From assembly GCA_009927835.1 (NCBI GenBank), contig RFMG01000184.1:1-32542 (forward strand): DNA of 32,542 bases. Direction: 5' to 3'. Every line of letters begins with the position of its first letter. Within the stretch, counting starts at the first letter, position 1. This DNA is from Verrucomicrobiota bacterium (lineage in GTDB: Bacteria > Verrucomicrobiota > Verrucomicrobiia > Methylacidiphilales > Verrucolacustridaceae). Positions 24,501-32,542 of the stretch are shown in pieces. The notes under the pieces are model-generated. The model was not told the origin of the DNA and searched no databases. It saw only the letters and a list, made by a program, of their open reading frames with translations. Both the position numbers and the translations under genes were made by a program.

Positions 24501-25875
24501 TCGCACGGCTTTCGACACGCCCCGTCACCTGCACCGTCCCCCCTTGAATCTTTCCCTCTCCCTGCGCGGACAGTTGACCACCCCGCACCTTGAACAGGTT
24601 AGGCGAGACAAGGAGGGGGACCACGGCAGCCAACTCCACTCCTTGAAACGCCCACTGCAGGGTGGCCGTCTCTTTCGACGTTGGAAGCCCTCCCTGAAGA
24701 TGAAACTCCGCAGGTCGATCCAAACTCGCCTTCAAATCCTTCAACCCGCTCCTTTGCCCTAGCTCCAGCTGAACATCCTCGATCCGCAAGGTTTGACGGT
24801 CCGGACTCCAGGCTCCTTGAGTCACTCCAAGAAGATCCGCCGGTTGCGCCGGCCATAGCAGTCCGACTCCTGAAACAATTTGCACCCCATGTCCCTGCAA
24901 CTTGGCACTGCCCGATACTGGCTTTTTCACTCCCCCTTCCAGATGAATCTCCCCCCCCAGATTCCCACTTACCGATTTCACCCCTCGCGTCTGGAACAGC
25001 ACCCCTACGACCGCCAGATCCACCGGATCGAGTTGGAGATCCAATTTCCAATCTCCGGATCCACTCCTCTGACCCGTGACCAGAGTCGATAGCTGGACTC
25101 CGCCCACCCCCTGCCACGATCCATGCATCGTTTCGATTTTCCAATCCTCCCCAAGGAAGCCGCTTCCCTTGCCCTCAACCACCAAACGACAAGGCGCCAA
25201 CAACTCGAGGGGAGAGAAGTCCACCACCGTCCCCATATCCACGGCCAACTTTCCCGTCCACTCGTCCACCCCCATCCCTCCTGCCTGCTTGGCAATCTGC
25301 AGCTCCACAGCCCCGCTCAGCTCCTGCTTTCCGGGCCCGTTCCAGGAAAGTTTCCCAATCTTTCCCCGAATCTCGCGGGGTGATTTTCCATCCCAACCCT
25401 TCGCCTTGGCACCCACATCCCCTAAGATCCAAGCTCCACTTCCCCTTCTCACTCTTCCCTCGGTGATCTCCAAATCCGCCTCCCGTATGCGGAAAGGAAA
25501 GACGAAACTTGTTTTGGTTTCCGTGTTGGGCTTCAGCTCCAGATCGATCAGCCCCAATTTGATGTCTGCCTGAAGAATCTCCGGCTGGCCCGTCATCAGG
25601 CTTGGGAGATCCACCACAACCAGAGCCGAATCCAGATCCAGCCGGGACTTCTCAGCATTCACCGCCTCCAGCCCCTCCACCTGAAGTTTCCCCAGGGGAC
25701 TGAGACTTGCCGAAACAGCCCGCGCCTTCCACCCCACCGCCCGTGCCGCCAAAGGAAGGGTGATTCCACGGAAAACCTCTGGCTGAAAAAGGAGCGTGGC
25801 CCCCACCCCAAAAAAACCGGCCAATATGGTCAGCCCCGCTTTCACAACACCCCCAAATGTCATTCGCAAGATCAT
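21552..25875 (-). CDS. AsmA-like giant envelope protein, split by a frameshift
   Basis: Two ORFs on different frames (23977..26037 and 21552..23963) form one protein of about 1440 aa. The start is taken at ATG 25875 (MILRMTFGGVVKAGLTILAGFF), which gives an N-terminal membrane anchor; the ORF-track start at 26037 would overlap the divergent protease gene. The body consists of repeated beta-rich segments. The C-terminus (LTGQGTFRLYQAHLERLPSLA, PGNARITGTLADPKVSMD) is typical of the AsmA/TamB-like C-terminal region. Near 24009-24021 the first frame reads LLESHGAGGLDSLTE and stops, while the second continues sensibly as VTELGDWTPSRNEGKASLELTRV, so there is one extra base. AsmA-like proteins are bridge-like proteins linked to lipid transport between inner and outer membranes. 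It is first in the yicC-gmk-coaC-acs operon. Confidence 0.75.
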
Positions 25876-25949
25876 GCCCCACTTCCTCCCCCACCCGCAA
25901 CCCCCGACAAGGTCTCGCCTCTTTTCCAACTTCCTCTTTACTGAAGGAG

Positions 25950-26819
25950 ATGAGTTGTTTCCTTGGGATTCTGGGACTTTTTTCCGTCTCCACCCTTCTT
26001 GCCGGGACCGAACCTCCTGACCTCCCGGCGATCGCAAAGCAGACCCGCCCCGCCGTCTACCTTCTGGTCCTTCAGGATGAGGATGGAAACACGATCGGTG
26101 CAGGAACTGGCTTTTCCATCTCCTCCGAAGGGCTGCTGGTCACGAACCAGCACGTCATCGCGGGGGCCCATAGCGTCGTCGCCAAGGCGGAAAACGGCGG
26201 CCTTTTCCCTGTCACCCGGATCGTTGCCATCGACAAGATCAACGATCTCGCCTTGCTCGAAATCAAGGCAAAGGATTTGCCGTTTCTCTCGTTGGCCCCC
26301 GACGGAAGTGCCGAAGCAGGCACCCGGATCGCCGTGGTGGGGAGCCCTCTTGGGCTGGAGGGGACTCTTACGGAGGGGATCGTATCCGCCAGGCGACGCC
26401 TGCCCAAGGAGCGGCGAGATGTGCTTCAAATCAGTGCCCCCATTTCCAAAGGCTCCAGCGGCTCCCCCGTTCTCGATGCGCAGGGCCGTGTCATCGGTGT
26501 TGCCTCTTTTCTTCTTCAAGACGGACAATCCCTCAACTTTGCCTCCCCTTCGGAAAAACTGCGGCTCCTCTTGAAAAAATTTGGCCCATCCACCTCCTCA
26601 CAAGCCACCCCGCCCACATCCCCCGTTCAAAACAAACCCGCAACTTCGCCAACCTCTTACGTGGTGAAAAATGGCGACACATTAAGCCGGATTTCGCGCG
26701 ATCTTGCCAAACGGGGAATCAACACTTCTCCGGAGGAAATTCGCATCCTCAATCATCTCCCCACCAATTCCGTTCTTCGGCCCGGCCAAATACTGAAAAC
26801 CCCCACTTCCCACCCTTGA
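25950..26819 (+). CDS. Secreted trypsin-like serine protease with C-terminal LysM domain
   Basis: I use ATG 25950 (MSCFLGILGLFSVSTLLAG, a signal peptide), giving 289 aa. The catalytic triad is His68 (TNQHVIAG), Asp99 (DKINDLALLEI) and Ser170 (KGSSGSPV), with a VVGSPLGLEGTLTEGIVS segment as in HtrA/DegP-type proteases. There is no PDZ domain. Instead, after a Pro/Thr/Ser linker (about 210-230), a LysM-like domain follows (SYVVKNGDTLSRISRDLAKRG ... RPGQILK), which binds peptidoglycan. It probably acts in the periplasm close to the cell wall. AGGAG sits directly before the ATG, unusually close. It is divergent from the AsmA-like gene (74 bp) and coupled by TTGA to the kinase. Confidence 0.88.
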   Translation: MSCFLGILGLFSVSTLLAGTEPPDLPAIAKQTRPAVYLLVLQDEDGNTIGAGTGFSISSEGLLVTNQHVIAGAHSVVAKAENGGLFPVTRIVAIDKINDLALLEIKAKDLPFLSLAPDGSAEAGTRIAVVGSPLGLEGTLTEGIVSARRRLPKERRDVLQISAPISKGSSGSPVLDAQGRVIGVASFLLQDGQSLNFASPSEKLRLLLKKFGPSTSSQATPPTSPVQNKPATSPTSYVVKNGDTLSRISRDLAKRGINTSPEEIRILNHLPTNSVLRPGQILKTPTSHP

Positions 26820-27766
26820 AAAGTTCTCGTTTCCTTCTCCAACCCACGGCAAGCGCGGGATTCCTGAGCCAAACTTTCCACGCGTCCCTGCCGGGTGAGC
26901 GCCGACGATTCATCCTGAAAGTCGGTCCTGACCAACCTGTGGCCCGAAGGTTTTCGCGTCACCTGCGCGCGTTTGAGCGTGAGGCTGCTGCCTATCGCCT
27001 CCTCAGGCCACTGTCCGGAAAATTCGTTCCCCGCTGCATCGCCTCGGCCTCCACTCCGGATGGATCGGATGGTCTACTTCTGCTTGAGGAGATCTTTCCC
27101 TCCCGCACGGGGGACCAGATTCGTGGCCTCTCCTTTTCGGAACTGTCCTCCGTGGTTCAATCGATCGGAGCGGTTCATGCGAAGTTTTGGAACTCCCCCC
27201 AGCTCCGCAAGTCTCAGGCCCTCCCCTTGCACCACTACAACCGGGCCCAGGAGGCGGGCAAGACTACCCCGTCATTTCTCAGGAGCTGCGGGACACTGCT
27301 GACGAAAAAAGAAGCGAAGCGAGTTCTTTTTTTTCCTCCCCGGATTCTCCGGGCCCTTCGCGAGGCCAAAAGACGCCCAGTCACCCTGATCCACGGCGAT
27401 CTACGGGCCGACAACCTACTTTTCGCTCCGTCCAGGGTTTTTATCGTCGATTGGCAGATCTCGGCCCGCGGCTTGGGCGCCTTCGATCTGGCTCGATTGA
27501 TCGGAGGAAGCTCCGCCCGCCCCCTCACCCCTGGGGATCAGCAAAGACTGGTCGGCATCTGGCATGAAACGCTGCAGAGGCGGGGAGTTCCCCGTTACCG
27601 TCGATTGGACGCATGGCGTGATTATCGTCTCGGGGTGGCCCTTGCCCTCTCCATCCCCTTGACCAACGGTCCGACCCTCCTCCAGCTTTCCGACCGCGGC
27701 CGCAAAATCGCCCGCTTGATGATTCACCGTTTTTTTCAGAATGCAGAGACCATCCTGGAAATCTAA
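26816..27766 (+). CDS. APH/CHK-type phosphotransferase
   Basis: The 316-aa product has the aminoglycoside phosphotransferase/choline-kinase-like fold. The ATP lysine region is FILKVGP, the catalytic loop is HGDLRADN (His193, Asp195, Asn200), and the metal-binding IVDWQ contains Asp212. The start is TTG and overlaps the protease stop as TTGA, which supports translational coupling but is unusual. The family phosphorylates small hydroxyl substrates; nothing here identifies the substrate, and antibiotic resistance is not implied. It converges with trpB (about 35 bp between stops), and I see no clear terminator there. Confidence 0.8.
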   Translation: MKSSRFLLQPTASAGFLSQTFHASLPGERRRFILKVGPDQPVARRFSRHLRAFEREAAAYRLLRPLSGKFVPRCIASASTPDGSDGLLLLEEIFPSRTGDQIRGLSFSELSSVVQSIGAVHAKFWNSPQLRKSQALPLHHYNRAQEAGKTTPSFLRSCGTLLTKKEAKRVLFFPPRILRALREAKRRPVTLIHGDLRADNLLFAPSRVFIVDWQISARGLGAFDLARLIGGSSARPLTPGDQQRLVGIWHETLQRRGVPRYRRLDAWRDYRLGVALALSIPLTNGPTLLQLSDRGRKIARLMIHRFFQNAETILEI

Positions 27767-27802
27767 TTTCCAAAACGTGCCCACGTCGGGCCCCAAGTTG
27801 GC

Positions 27803-29013
27803 TCAACCCTTCAACAGAAAGCGCGCCGCCTCGTTCACGTCCTTGTCTCCCCGACCTGACAGGTTCACCAATATGATCTGATCTTTTTTCATGGTGGGAG
27901 CCTCCTTCATCGCAAAGGCCACCCCATGCGCTGTTTCCAGTGCGGGGAGAATACCCTCAATCTTGCCCAAGGTCGAAAAAGCATCCAAAGCCTCGTCATC
28001 GGTTGCGTAGGTGTACTCGGCCCTTCCGATCTCCCTTAGGTGACAATGTTCGGGCCCCACCGCCGCATAGTCCAACCCCGCCGATACCGAGTGGGTCGAT
28101 TCGATCTGCCCATCCGCATTCTGCAGTAAAAACGACTTCGACCCCTGCAATACCCCCAGCTTTCCCCCCTGAAAACGCGGGCGGCATGTTTTCCGGGCTT
28201 GATTCCCTCCCCTCCCGCCTCCACCCCGACCAGGCGAACGTTTTCATCATTCAGAAAAGCATAAAAGATGCCGATCGCGTTGCTTCCCCCGCCCACACAG
28301 GCACAGATGACATCAGGCAATCCTTCCTCCCTCTCCATCATTTGCGCCCGTGCCTCCTCCCCGATCACTTTATGAAACTCCCGCACCATGTAGGGATAGG
28401 GATGCGCCCCGTAAGCCGTGCCGAGGACGTAGTGGGTCGTCCTCACGTTCGTCACCCAATCCCGCATCGCCTCATTCACCGCCTCCTTTAGTGTCTTCTG
28501 CCCAGCCGTGACTCCGACCACTTTCGCTCCGAGCAGCCTCATCCGCGTCACATTCAGTGCCTGCCGCCGCATGTCCTCCTCCCCCATGTAGATGATGCAC
28601 TCCATCCCATACCGGGCCGCCATCGTGGCAGTGGCCACACCGTGTTGACCCGCACCCGTCTCGGCAATGATCCGCTTCTTTCCCATCCGACGGGCAAGGA
28701 TCACCTGACCAAGAGCGTTGTTGATCTTATGCGCCCCGGTATGAAGAAGATCCTCCCGCTTTAAATAGATCTTCGCTCCCCCGCAATGTTGAGTCAGTCG
28801 TTCGGCAAAATAAAGAGGAGTCGGACGTCCCGTAAAATCACGGCGCATCTCTTTGAGCTCATGCAGAAAGGCCGGATCCTTTTGGGCTTTCTCAAACTCT
28901 GCGCCCAACTCCTCCAAAGGAGCCACCAAGGTCTCGGGAACATACCTTCCCCCGTACGCCCCAAAATGCCCCGAGGCATCGGGTACAGGCAGATAGGCGT
29001 TCTTTGCGCTCAT
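27803..29013 (-). CDS. trpB: Tryptophan synthase beta chain, interrupted by a frameshift
   Basis: The start is ATG 29013. The N-terminal part is classic TrpB ([33 protein letters not shown] with PLP Lys96, [23 protein letters not shown]). After [14 protein letters not shown] the frame degenerates to [17 protein letters not shown]. The adjacent frame (ORF 27803..28150) continues as [20 protein letters not shown] and ends [20 protein letters not shown], the expected C-terminus. The break lies in about 28164-28178, at a T4 and G6 context on the coding strand, and is equivalent to one lost base. The intended length is about 403 aa, as in the family. It makes Trp from indole and serine with TrpA, which is not in the window. 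It follows trpC by 55 bp. Confidence 0.85.
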
Positions 29014-29068
29014 GGTCGGATTCTACCTCAAAACTGCCTGGAGGAAACTCCCTAGCTGGCCGGGTGGA

Positions 29069-29851
29069 TTACGCCTTCAGCTGCCTTAAAGCGTTTGCAG
29101 GATCACCATCCTTCATCAAGGTTTCGCCGACCAGCAGGCAGTGGATCCCCTGAGCGGTCACGGTTTTCACATCTTCCCGGGTCCGAATCCCGCTCTCACT
29201 GATTCCCAGGCAATCGGACGGAATCTCCGGCGCCAGCTCCTCCGTTGTCTTCAGATCCACTGCAAAGGTGTGCAGGTTCCGGTTGTTGATCCCGATGATG
29301 TCCGCATCAATCTCCAGAGCCCGGTCCATCTCCGCCAGGTCATGCACCTCAACCAGAACATCCGCCTGCAGCGTTTTTCCCAGCTCATAAAGTCTCTTCA
29401 ACTCCTCATCCGTCAACGCCGCCACGATGAGAAGAAAGGCATCCGCCCCGGCAGCCACGCTCTCATAAACCTGAGCCTCGGTAAGAATGAAGTCCTTTCT
29501 CAGGACAGGCAGGGAGATTACCTCTCTCACTTTTTTCATATCCGCAAGACAACCCTTGAAGAACTCCTGATCCGTCAGGACGGAAACAGCCCCGGCTCCT
29601 CCCTGCTCATACAACTTGGCTTGGGCTACCGGATCATACTTTCCCACAAGACTCCCCGCCGTCGGTGAGGCTGCCTTGCACTCAGCAATCACCGTAACCA
29701 GCCCCGGCTGAAAAAGATTCGAACGAAAACCTCGGAAATCGTTTCGCAGAAGGGCTTGCTTTCGGAATTCACCCTTTTTCCCTTCAATGGCCTCCGCTTC
29801 CTTCCGTTTGTTGCTGAGAATTGCCGCCAAACGGTCTTTCCCCGTGCTCAT
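29069..29851 (-). CDS. trpC: Indole-3-glycerol phosphate synthase
   Basis: The 260-aa TIM-barrel protein shows all IGPS landmarks: [15 protein letters not shown] (catalytic Lys region), [43 protein letters not shown] and [14 protein letters not shown]. It closes the indole ring in tryptophan synthesis. There is no fused TrpF. Its start overlaps the prfB stop as ATGA and trpB follows, so the unit is prfB-trpC-trpB. No trp leader or attenuator is visible. Confidence 0.95.
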   Translation of the reverse strand: MSTGKDRLAAILSNKRKEAEAIEGKKGEFRKQALLRNDFRGFRSNLFQPGLVTVIAECKAASPTAGSLVGKYDPVAQAKLYEQGGAGAVSVLTDQEFFKGCLADMKKVREVISLPVLRKDFILTEAQVYESVAAGADAFLLIVAALTDEELKRLYELGKTLQADVLVEVHDLAEMDRALEIDADIIGINNRNLHTFAVDLKTTEELAPEIPSDCLGISESGIRTREDVKTVTAQGIHCLLVGETLMKDGDPANALRQLKA

Positions 29852-31002
29852 TCTTCCTCCTCGTCCTCAACGGGGCCCGTTCTCTTTTTTCCCTTGAGAA
29901 AAGCGTTCAAAAACGGGTCGATCTCCCCATCCAACACCGCCTGCACATCGCTCGTCTGCTCCCCCGTCCGCAGATCCTTCACCATCTGGTACGGCTGAAG
30001 AACGTAGGAGCGAATCTGGTGACCCCATCCGATCTGACCCTTCGCCGCATAGTTCTGCTCCTGCTCCGCCATTTTTTTATCCAACTCCGCCTGCTTGATC
30101 CTGGCGGCCAGAACCTTCATCGCCGTGGCCCGGTTCTTGATCTGGGATCTCTCGTTCTGACAGGTCACCACCAACCCCGTGGGAAAGTGGGTGATGCGAA
30201 CAGCCGAATCGGTTGTATTCACCCCCTGGCCGCCGTGCCCCCCAGCGCGAAACACATCCACCGGACATCCTTATCCGGAATCTCCACCTCCACCTCCTCA
30301 TCCGGCTCGGGAACGATTTCCGCGGATGCAAAAGACGTCTGCCGTTTTCCTTGCGAATTAAAGGGCGAAATTCTAACCAGCCGATGGACTCCACGGTCAG
30401 CTTTCAGGTACCCGTACGCATTTTCGCCGGAGATTCGCAGCATCGCGTTTTTGATGCCCGCCTCCTCCCCCGAAAGAATATCCAGCACCTCGACCTTAAA
30501 GCCGCGTCGTTCCGCCCACCTCTGATACATTCGCATCAGAATATTCGCCCAGTCACACGCCTCCGTCCCCCCCGCTCCGGCATTCAGGCTTAAAATTGCG
30601 TTCCGGCGATCGTCCGGTTGGGAAAGGATGAACTGAACCTCGGTCTGCTCCAGCATCGCGACTCCCTCCCGAAGCTCCCGGGCGAATTCGGCCTGGGCGC
30701 TCGGACTTCCATCCTCCTCCGCCAGCTCCTGATGGACTGGCAGATCAGCGACCTTTCGCTCCAACTCCCTCATCTGCTCCAATTTTTTTCGCAAAGCATT
30801 GGCCTCAGCCGCGATCTTCTGCGCTTTCGTTGAGTCGTTCCAGAAATCGGGGGCCGACATTCGGCCCTCCAGCTCCTTCAGCTGCCCCTCTAATTTTGCC
30901 GGGTCAAAGAAACCTCCGTAACTCCCGAAGGCGGGAATTCACGGAGGCAAGGTCGACGGTTTCAGCAGGCAGTGCCATAACGCACAAAGTGCCCGAAAGC
31001 AT
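29848..31002 (-). CDS. prfB: Peptide chain release factor 2, with programmed frameshift and a second frame break
   Basis: The protein spans three frame segments. The first is a short leader ORF from ATG 31002 (SD-like GAGGT 5 nt upstream; in-frame ATG at 30978 is an alternative), ending ELRRFL-stop. The second resumes in +1 as [15 protein letters not shown] and continues to MSAPDFWND. It includes [13 protein letters not shown] and the RISPFN stop-codon recognition motif (SPF). The third begins near 30260, where the frame breaks again. One frame reads RWMCFALGG; the other gives [15 protein letters not shown] with the catalytic GGQ, continuing [23 protein letters not shown] to the end. The first break is the autoregulatory RF2 site. 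The second is not a known site and looks like a lost G. RF2 releases peptides at UGA and UAA. Confidence 0.88.
30903..30919 (-). promoter_or_regulatory. prfB programmed +1 frameshift site
   Basis: The coding strand reads ACGGAGGTTTCTTTGAC. It contains an internal Shine-Dalgarno-like GGAGG three bases before CTT, an in-frame TGA stop, and a following C. This matches the known RF2 autoregulatory slip site (CUU UGA C). Low RF2 lets ribosomes slip +1 to UUU-GAC and make full-length RF2; high RF2 terminates them. The frame after the slip continues as [10 protein letters not shown], as expected. Confidence 0.93.
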
Positions 31003-31030
31003 ATGCCACCTCAAGCTCCTGATGTTTTAG

Positions 31031-31078
31031 AAAAAAAAGACCTCCCCTTGCGGCTTCAAGCACCGCACGGGGAGGCCT
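31031..31078 (-). terminator. Rho-independent terminator of the porin gene
   Basis: On the minus strand, GGCCTCCCCGTGCGG, a 9-nt loop (TGCTTGAAG) and CCGCAAGGGGAGGTC form a long GC-rich stem with two mismatched or wobble positions. It is followed by eight Ts. It begins 25 nt after the porin stop. There is no T-tract on the other side, so it acts only on minus-strand transcripts. prfB starts just 29 nt beyond it. Confidence 0.88.
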
Positions 31079-31103
31079 CAGGGAATCTCGCACCAGATAT
31101 TTT

Positions 31104-32444
31104 TTAGAAACTGTAAACCACCTCCGCACCTGCGTAGTAGGCGGGGCCTCCCGAAACCGCTCCACTGTTTTGTCCGGCGGTGTGGCCGTTGCTCACGATA
31201 TTGCTGCCCCAGTCCATTCTATATTCAGCACGGAGGAGAAGGTTATCGATGATGTTGAAGCCGGCCGTAAGGGTGTACTCCCACAGATTGGTGCCCGTGA
31301 CGTGGCCTCCATTTTGGACGCTTGTGGAAGGATTGCCCTGGGTTCCAAACTTCAGGTCGTTGTTGCTGCCCAGATACTCACCTCGACTGGCCAAACTGAA
31401 CCAATCATTGAACTGATACTTCGCATACGCCCCAACTCCATACACGCTCGAATTCACCGTGGTTGGCCCAAGGGTGTTTCCACTTTTCACAAACCAAATG
31501 GTGTTGAAAGCCAGCAGGAGCTTGTCGTCCGCAAACTTGGGTGCCCAATTTCCCCATGAGTTGTAATACCAGGTGTATGCGGATACGGGATTTCCTCCGT
31601 TGTTGTAACCTTCGCTCGAGTTTCCTGTTCCCGTCGCCGTGTTGTTGTCGTACCCCGTGCTGTACTGGAAGTTGTTGCTCCAGTTTGCATTTCCACCCGG
31701 CGCGGTGAAATTCAGCGCAGCCAGCACCGCACACCCGTCTCCGTCGTTCGGGTTGGTTGTGGTGTTGTTGTCGGAATTCGATCCGTTCACCACCCCGAGT
31801 TTGCCATCGATGTAGTCGTCGAACTTATAGGAGGACAGGACGCCGGTGTAGTAGAGGGGCAGTTGATTGAAGATCAGACCGTACGTGGTGTTCATGTTGG
31901 CCGGCCGTTCCATCACCTCGTAGCCCAGAATCGAAACGAATTTGCCCACCTTGAAGTCCCACCCGTTGCCAACCGGGGCCCGGATCGATGCGTAGGCCTG
32001 CTCCAGGAAAAGGGAGTTCGAATTCATATCCGTGTTGTTGGGACCCGGATTCGGGTTCTGGATCGAGGTACGATTAATAAAGTAAGTTGCATCCTCGCCG
32101 ATCATCACATCCGCCCGGAAACCGGCCTGCGCCTTATTTTCAGAGCTTAATGCTTTTTCGAGGGCAATTTTCACCGCATAGAGGTTGAAATCACCCCGCT
32201 GGGCCGTGTCGCTACCCAGACGCCCGTTTACCGTGGAGGAACCTTGGCTTGTTCCGGTGAAATTGTAACTGTAGCCCGTGTCGACGTAGCCGCTGAGCTT
32301 GATGCCTTTTTGGGCGGTCTCCACGAAGTTGTTCTGAACCATCTTTTTTGTGTCTTGAGCGGAGGCTGTCGGGGTGCTGTCCGCGAAGGACAAGCTGGCC
32401 GCGGCCGCAAGGATACTTAGCGTCACTGATATATTTTTGTTCAT
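31104..32444 (-). CDS. Outer-membrane beta-barrel porin (putative)
   Basis: The 446-aa product begins with a signal peptide (MNKNISVTLSILAAAASLSFA). It is rich in Asn, Gly, Thr, Ser, Tyr and Trp in alternating beta-strand-like segments (KLSGYVDTGYSYNF, WDFKVGKFVSILGYEVMERP). It ends with aromatic VVYSF, the typical terminal Phe for BAM-dependent outer-membrane insertion. The pattern resembles the BBP2/OmpL-like putative porins seen in Verrucomicrobia and related groups. Transport specificity cannot be read from the sequence. AAGGAG lies upstream of the ATG at a longish spacing. A strong terminator follows, so it is probably a single-gene transcript. Confidence 0.83.
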   Translation of the reverse strand: MNKNISVTLSILAAAASLSFADSTPTASAQDTKKMVQNNFVETAQKGIKLSGYVDTGYSYNFTGTSQGSSTVNGRLGSDTAQRGDFNLYAVKIALEKALSSENKAQAGFRADVMIGEDATYFINRTSIQNPNPGPNNTDMNSNSLFLEQAYASIRAPVGNGWDFKVGKFVSILGYEVMERPANMNTTYGLIFNQLPLYYTGVLSSYKFDDYIDGKLGVVNGSNSDNNTTTNPNDGDGCAVLAALNFTAPGGNANWSNNFQYSTGYDNNTATGTGNSSEGYNNGGNPVSAYTWYYNSWGNWAPKFADDKLLLAFNTIWFVKSGNTLGPTTVNSSVYGVGAYAKYQFNDWFSLASRGEYLGSNNDLKFGTQGNPSTSVQNGGHVTGTNLWEYTLTAGFNIIDNLLLRAEYRMDWGSNIVSNGHTAGQNSGAVSGGPAYYAGAEVVYSF

Positions 32445-32482
32445 TTTAGGGTGTTTCTCCTTTGGTTGTTTGTTGCGGCCAT

Positions 32483-32510
32483 TTCATAACAAGGGGAACG
32501 GTCAGATCAA
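32483..32510 (-). promoter_or_regulatory. Candidate promoter of the porin gene
   Basis: On the minus strand, TTGATC, a 16-bp spacer and TATGAA resemble -35 and -10 boxes. They lie about 40 bp before the porin start and downstream of an A-rich tract (TAAAAAAATTATTG) that could be an UP-like element. This is the only AT-rich stretch near the gene. The match is moderate. Confidence 0.4.
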
Positions 32511-32542
32511 TAATTTTTTTACCCCCACACCCCCCGCTACGG

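Noticed and set aside
26816-27766. Aminoglycoside resistance gene
   Set aside because: Only the general APH/CHK kinase fold motifs are present; the context is a protease gene and nothing points to antibiotic modification.
27767-27802. Terminator between the kinase gene and trpB
   Set aside because: The short inverted match GCCCACGTCGGGC has only a four-base stem and no T-tract on either side.
3520-30270. Programmed frameshifting as the explanation for the coiled-coil, asmA-like, trpB and prfB-core frame breaks
   Set aside because: None shows a slippery heptamer, an internal Shine-Dalgarno or a downstream stem like the prfB site, the shifts differ in direction, and no known recoding occurs at these positions in trpB or in the RF2 core.
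1-32542. CRISPR arrays, insertion sequences, prophage, tRNA or rRNA genes
   Set aside because: I found no regularly spaced direct repeats, transposase or integrase motifs, terminal inverted repeats or cloverleaf-like stretches while reading both strands.

Overview
This window is a dense chromosomal core region with almost no intergenic DNA, high GC, and no mobile element, CRISPR array, tRNA or rRNA that I can see. The gene set is that of a Gram-negative bacterium: an outer-membrane porin, an AsmA-like envelope protein, secreted Sel1 and EF-hand-like proteins, and a hopanoid cluster. The combination, with a DUF3417-type glucan phosphorylase and the trpS-scpA-scpB-pheA grouping, suggests the PVC superphylum, most likely Verrucomicrobiota. 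That placement is inference, not a database result.

Layout. Positions 1-3.5 kb hold small secreted and membrane proteins: an unusual alpha/beta hydrolase with a Cys nucleophile, two small secreted products, a Sel1-repeat protein, a YkvA/DUF1232 protein and several mini-ORFs absent from or hidden in the ORF track. Positions 3.5-8.3 kb (minus strand) are a tight operon: trpS, scpA, scpB, pheA, then a frameshifted membrane-anchored coiled-coil protein. Positions 8.4-14.3 kb are a hopanoid locus. On the plus strand lie hpnC and a single fused hpnD-hpnE ORF (farnesyl-PP to squalene). On the minus strand, converging on it, lie shc (squalene to hopene) and an hpnG-like nucleosidase. Positions 14.4-16.9 kb hold an alpha-glucan phosphorylase. 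Positions 17.0-25.9 kb (minus strand) are a second long operon: an AsmA-like giant protein (frameshifted), yicC, gmk, a stand-alone coaC, acs and an isochorismatase-like hydrolase. Diverging from it at 25.95 kb are a secreted LysM serine protease and a coupled APH-type kinase. Positions 27.8-31.0 kb (minus strand) are prfB-trpC-trpB. Positions 31.1-32.4 kb are a porin with a clear intrinsic terminator.

The most notable observations are the HpnD-HpnE fusion, a well-formed programmed +1 frameshift site in prfB, and four further unexplained single-base-type frame breaks (coiled-coil gene, asmA-like, trpB, core of prfB). Two of those hit genes that should be essential or important, so indel errors in the assembly are the simplest explanation. 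All breaks were found by noting that the protein continues sensibly in another frame. I see no convincing novel defence or mobile system here.
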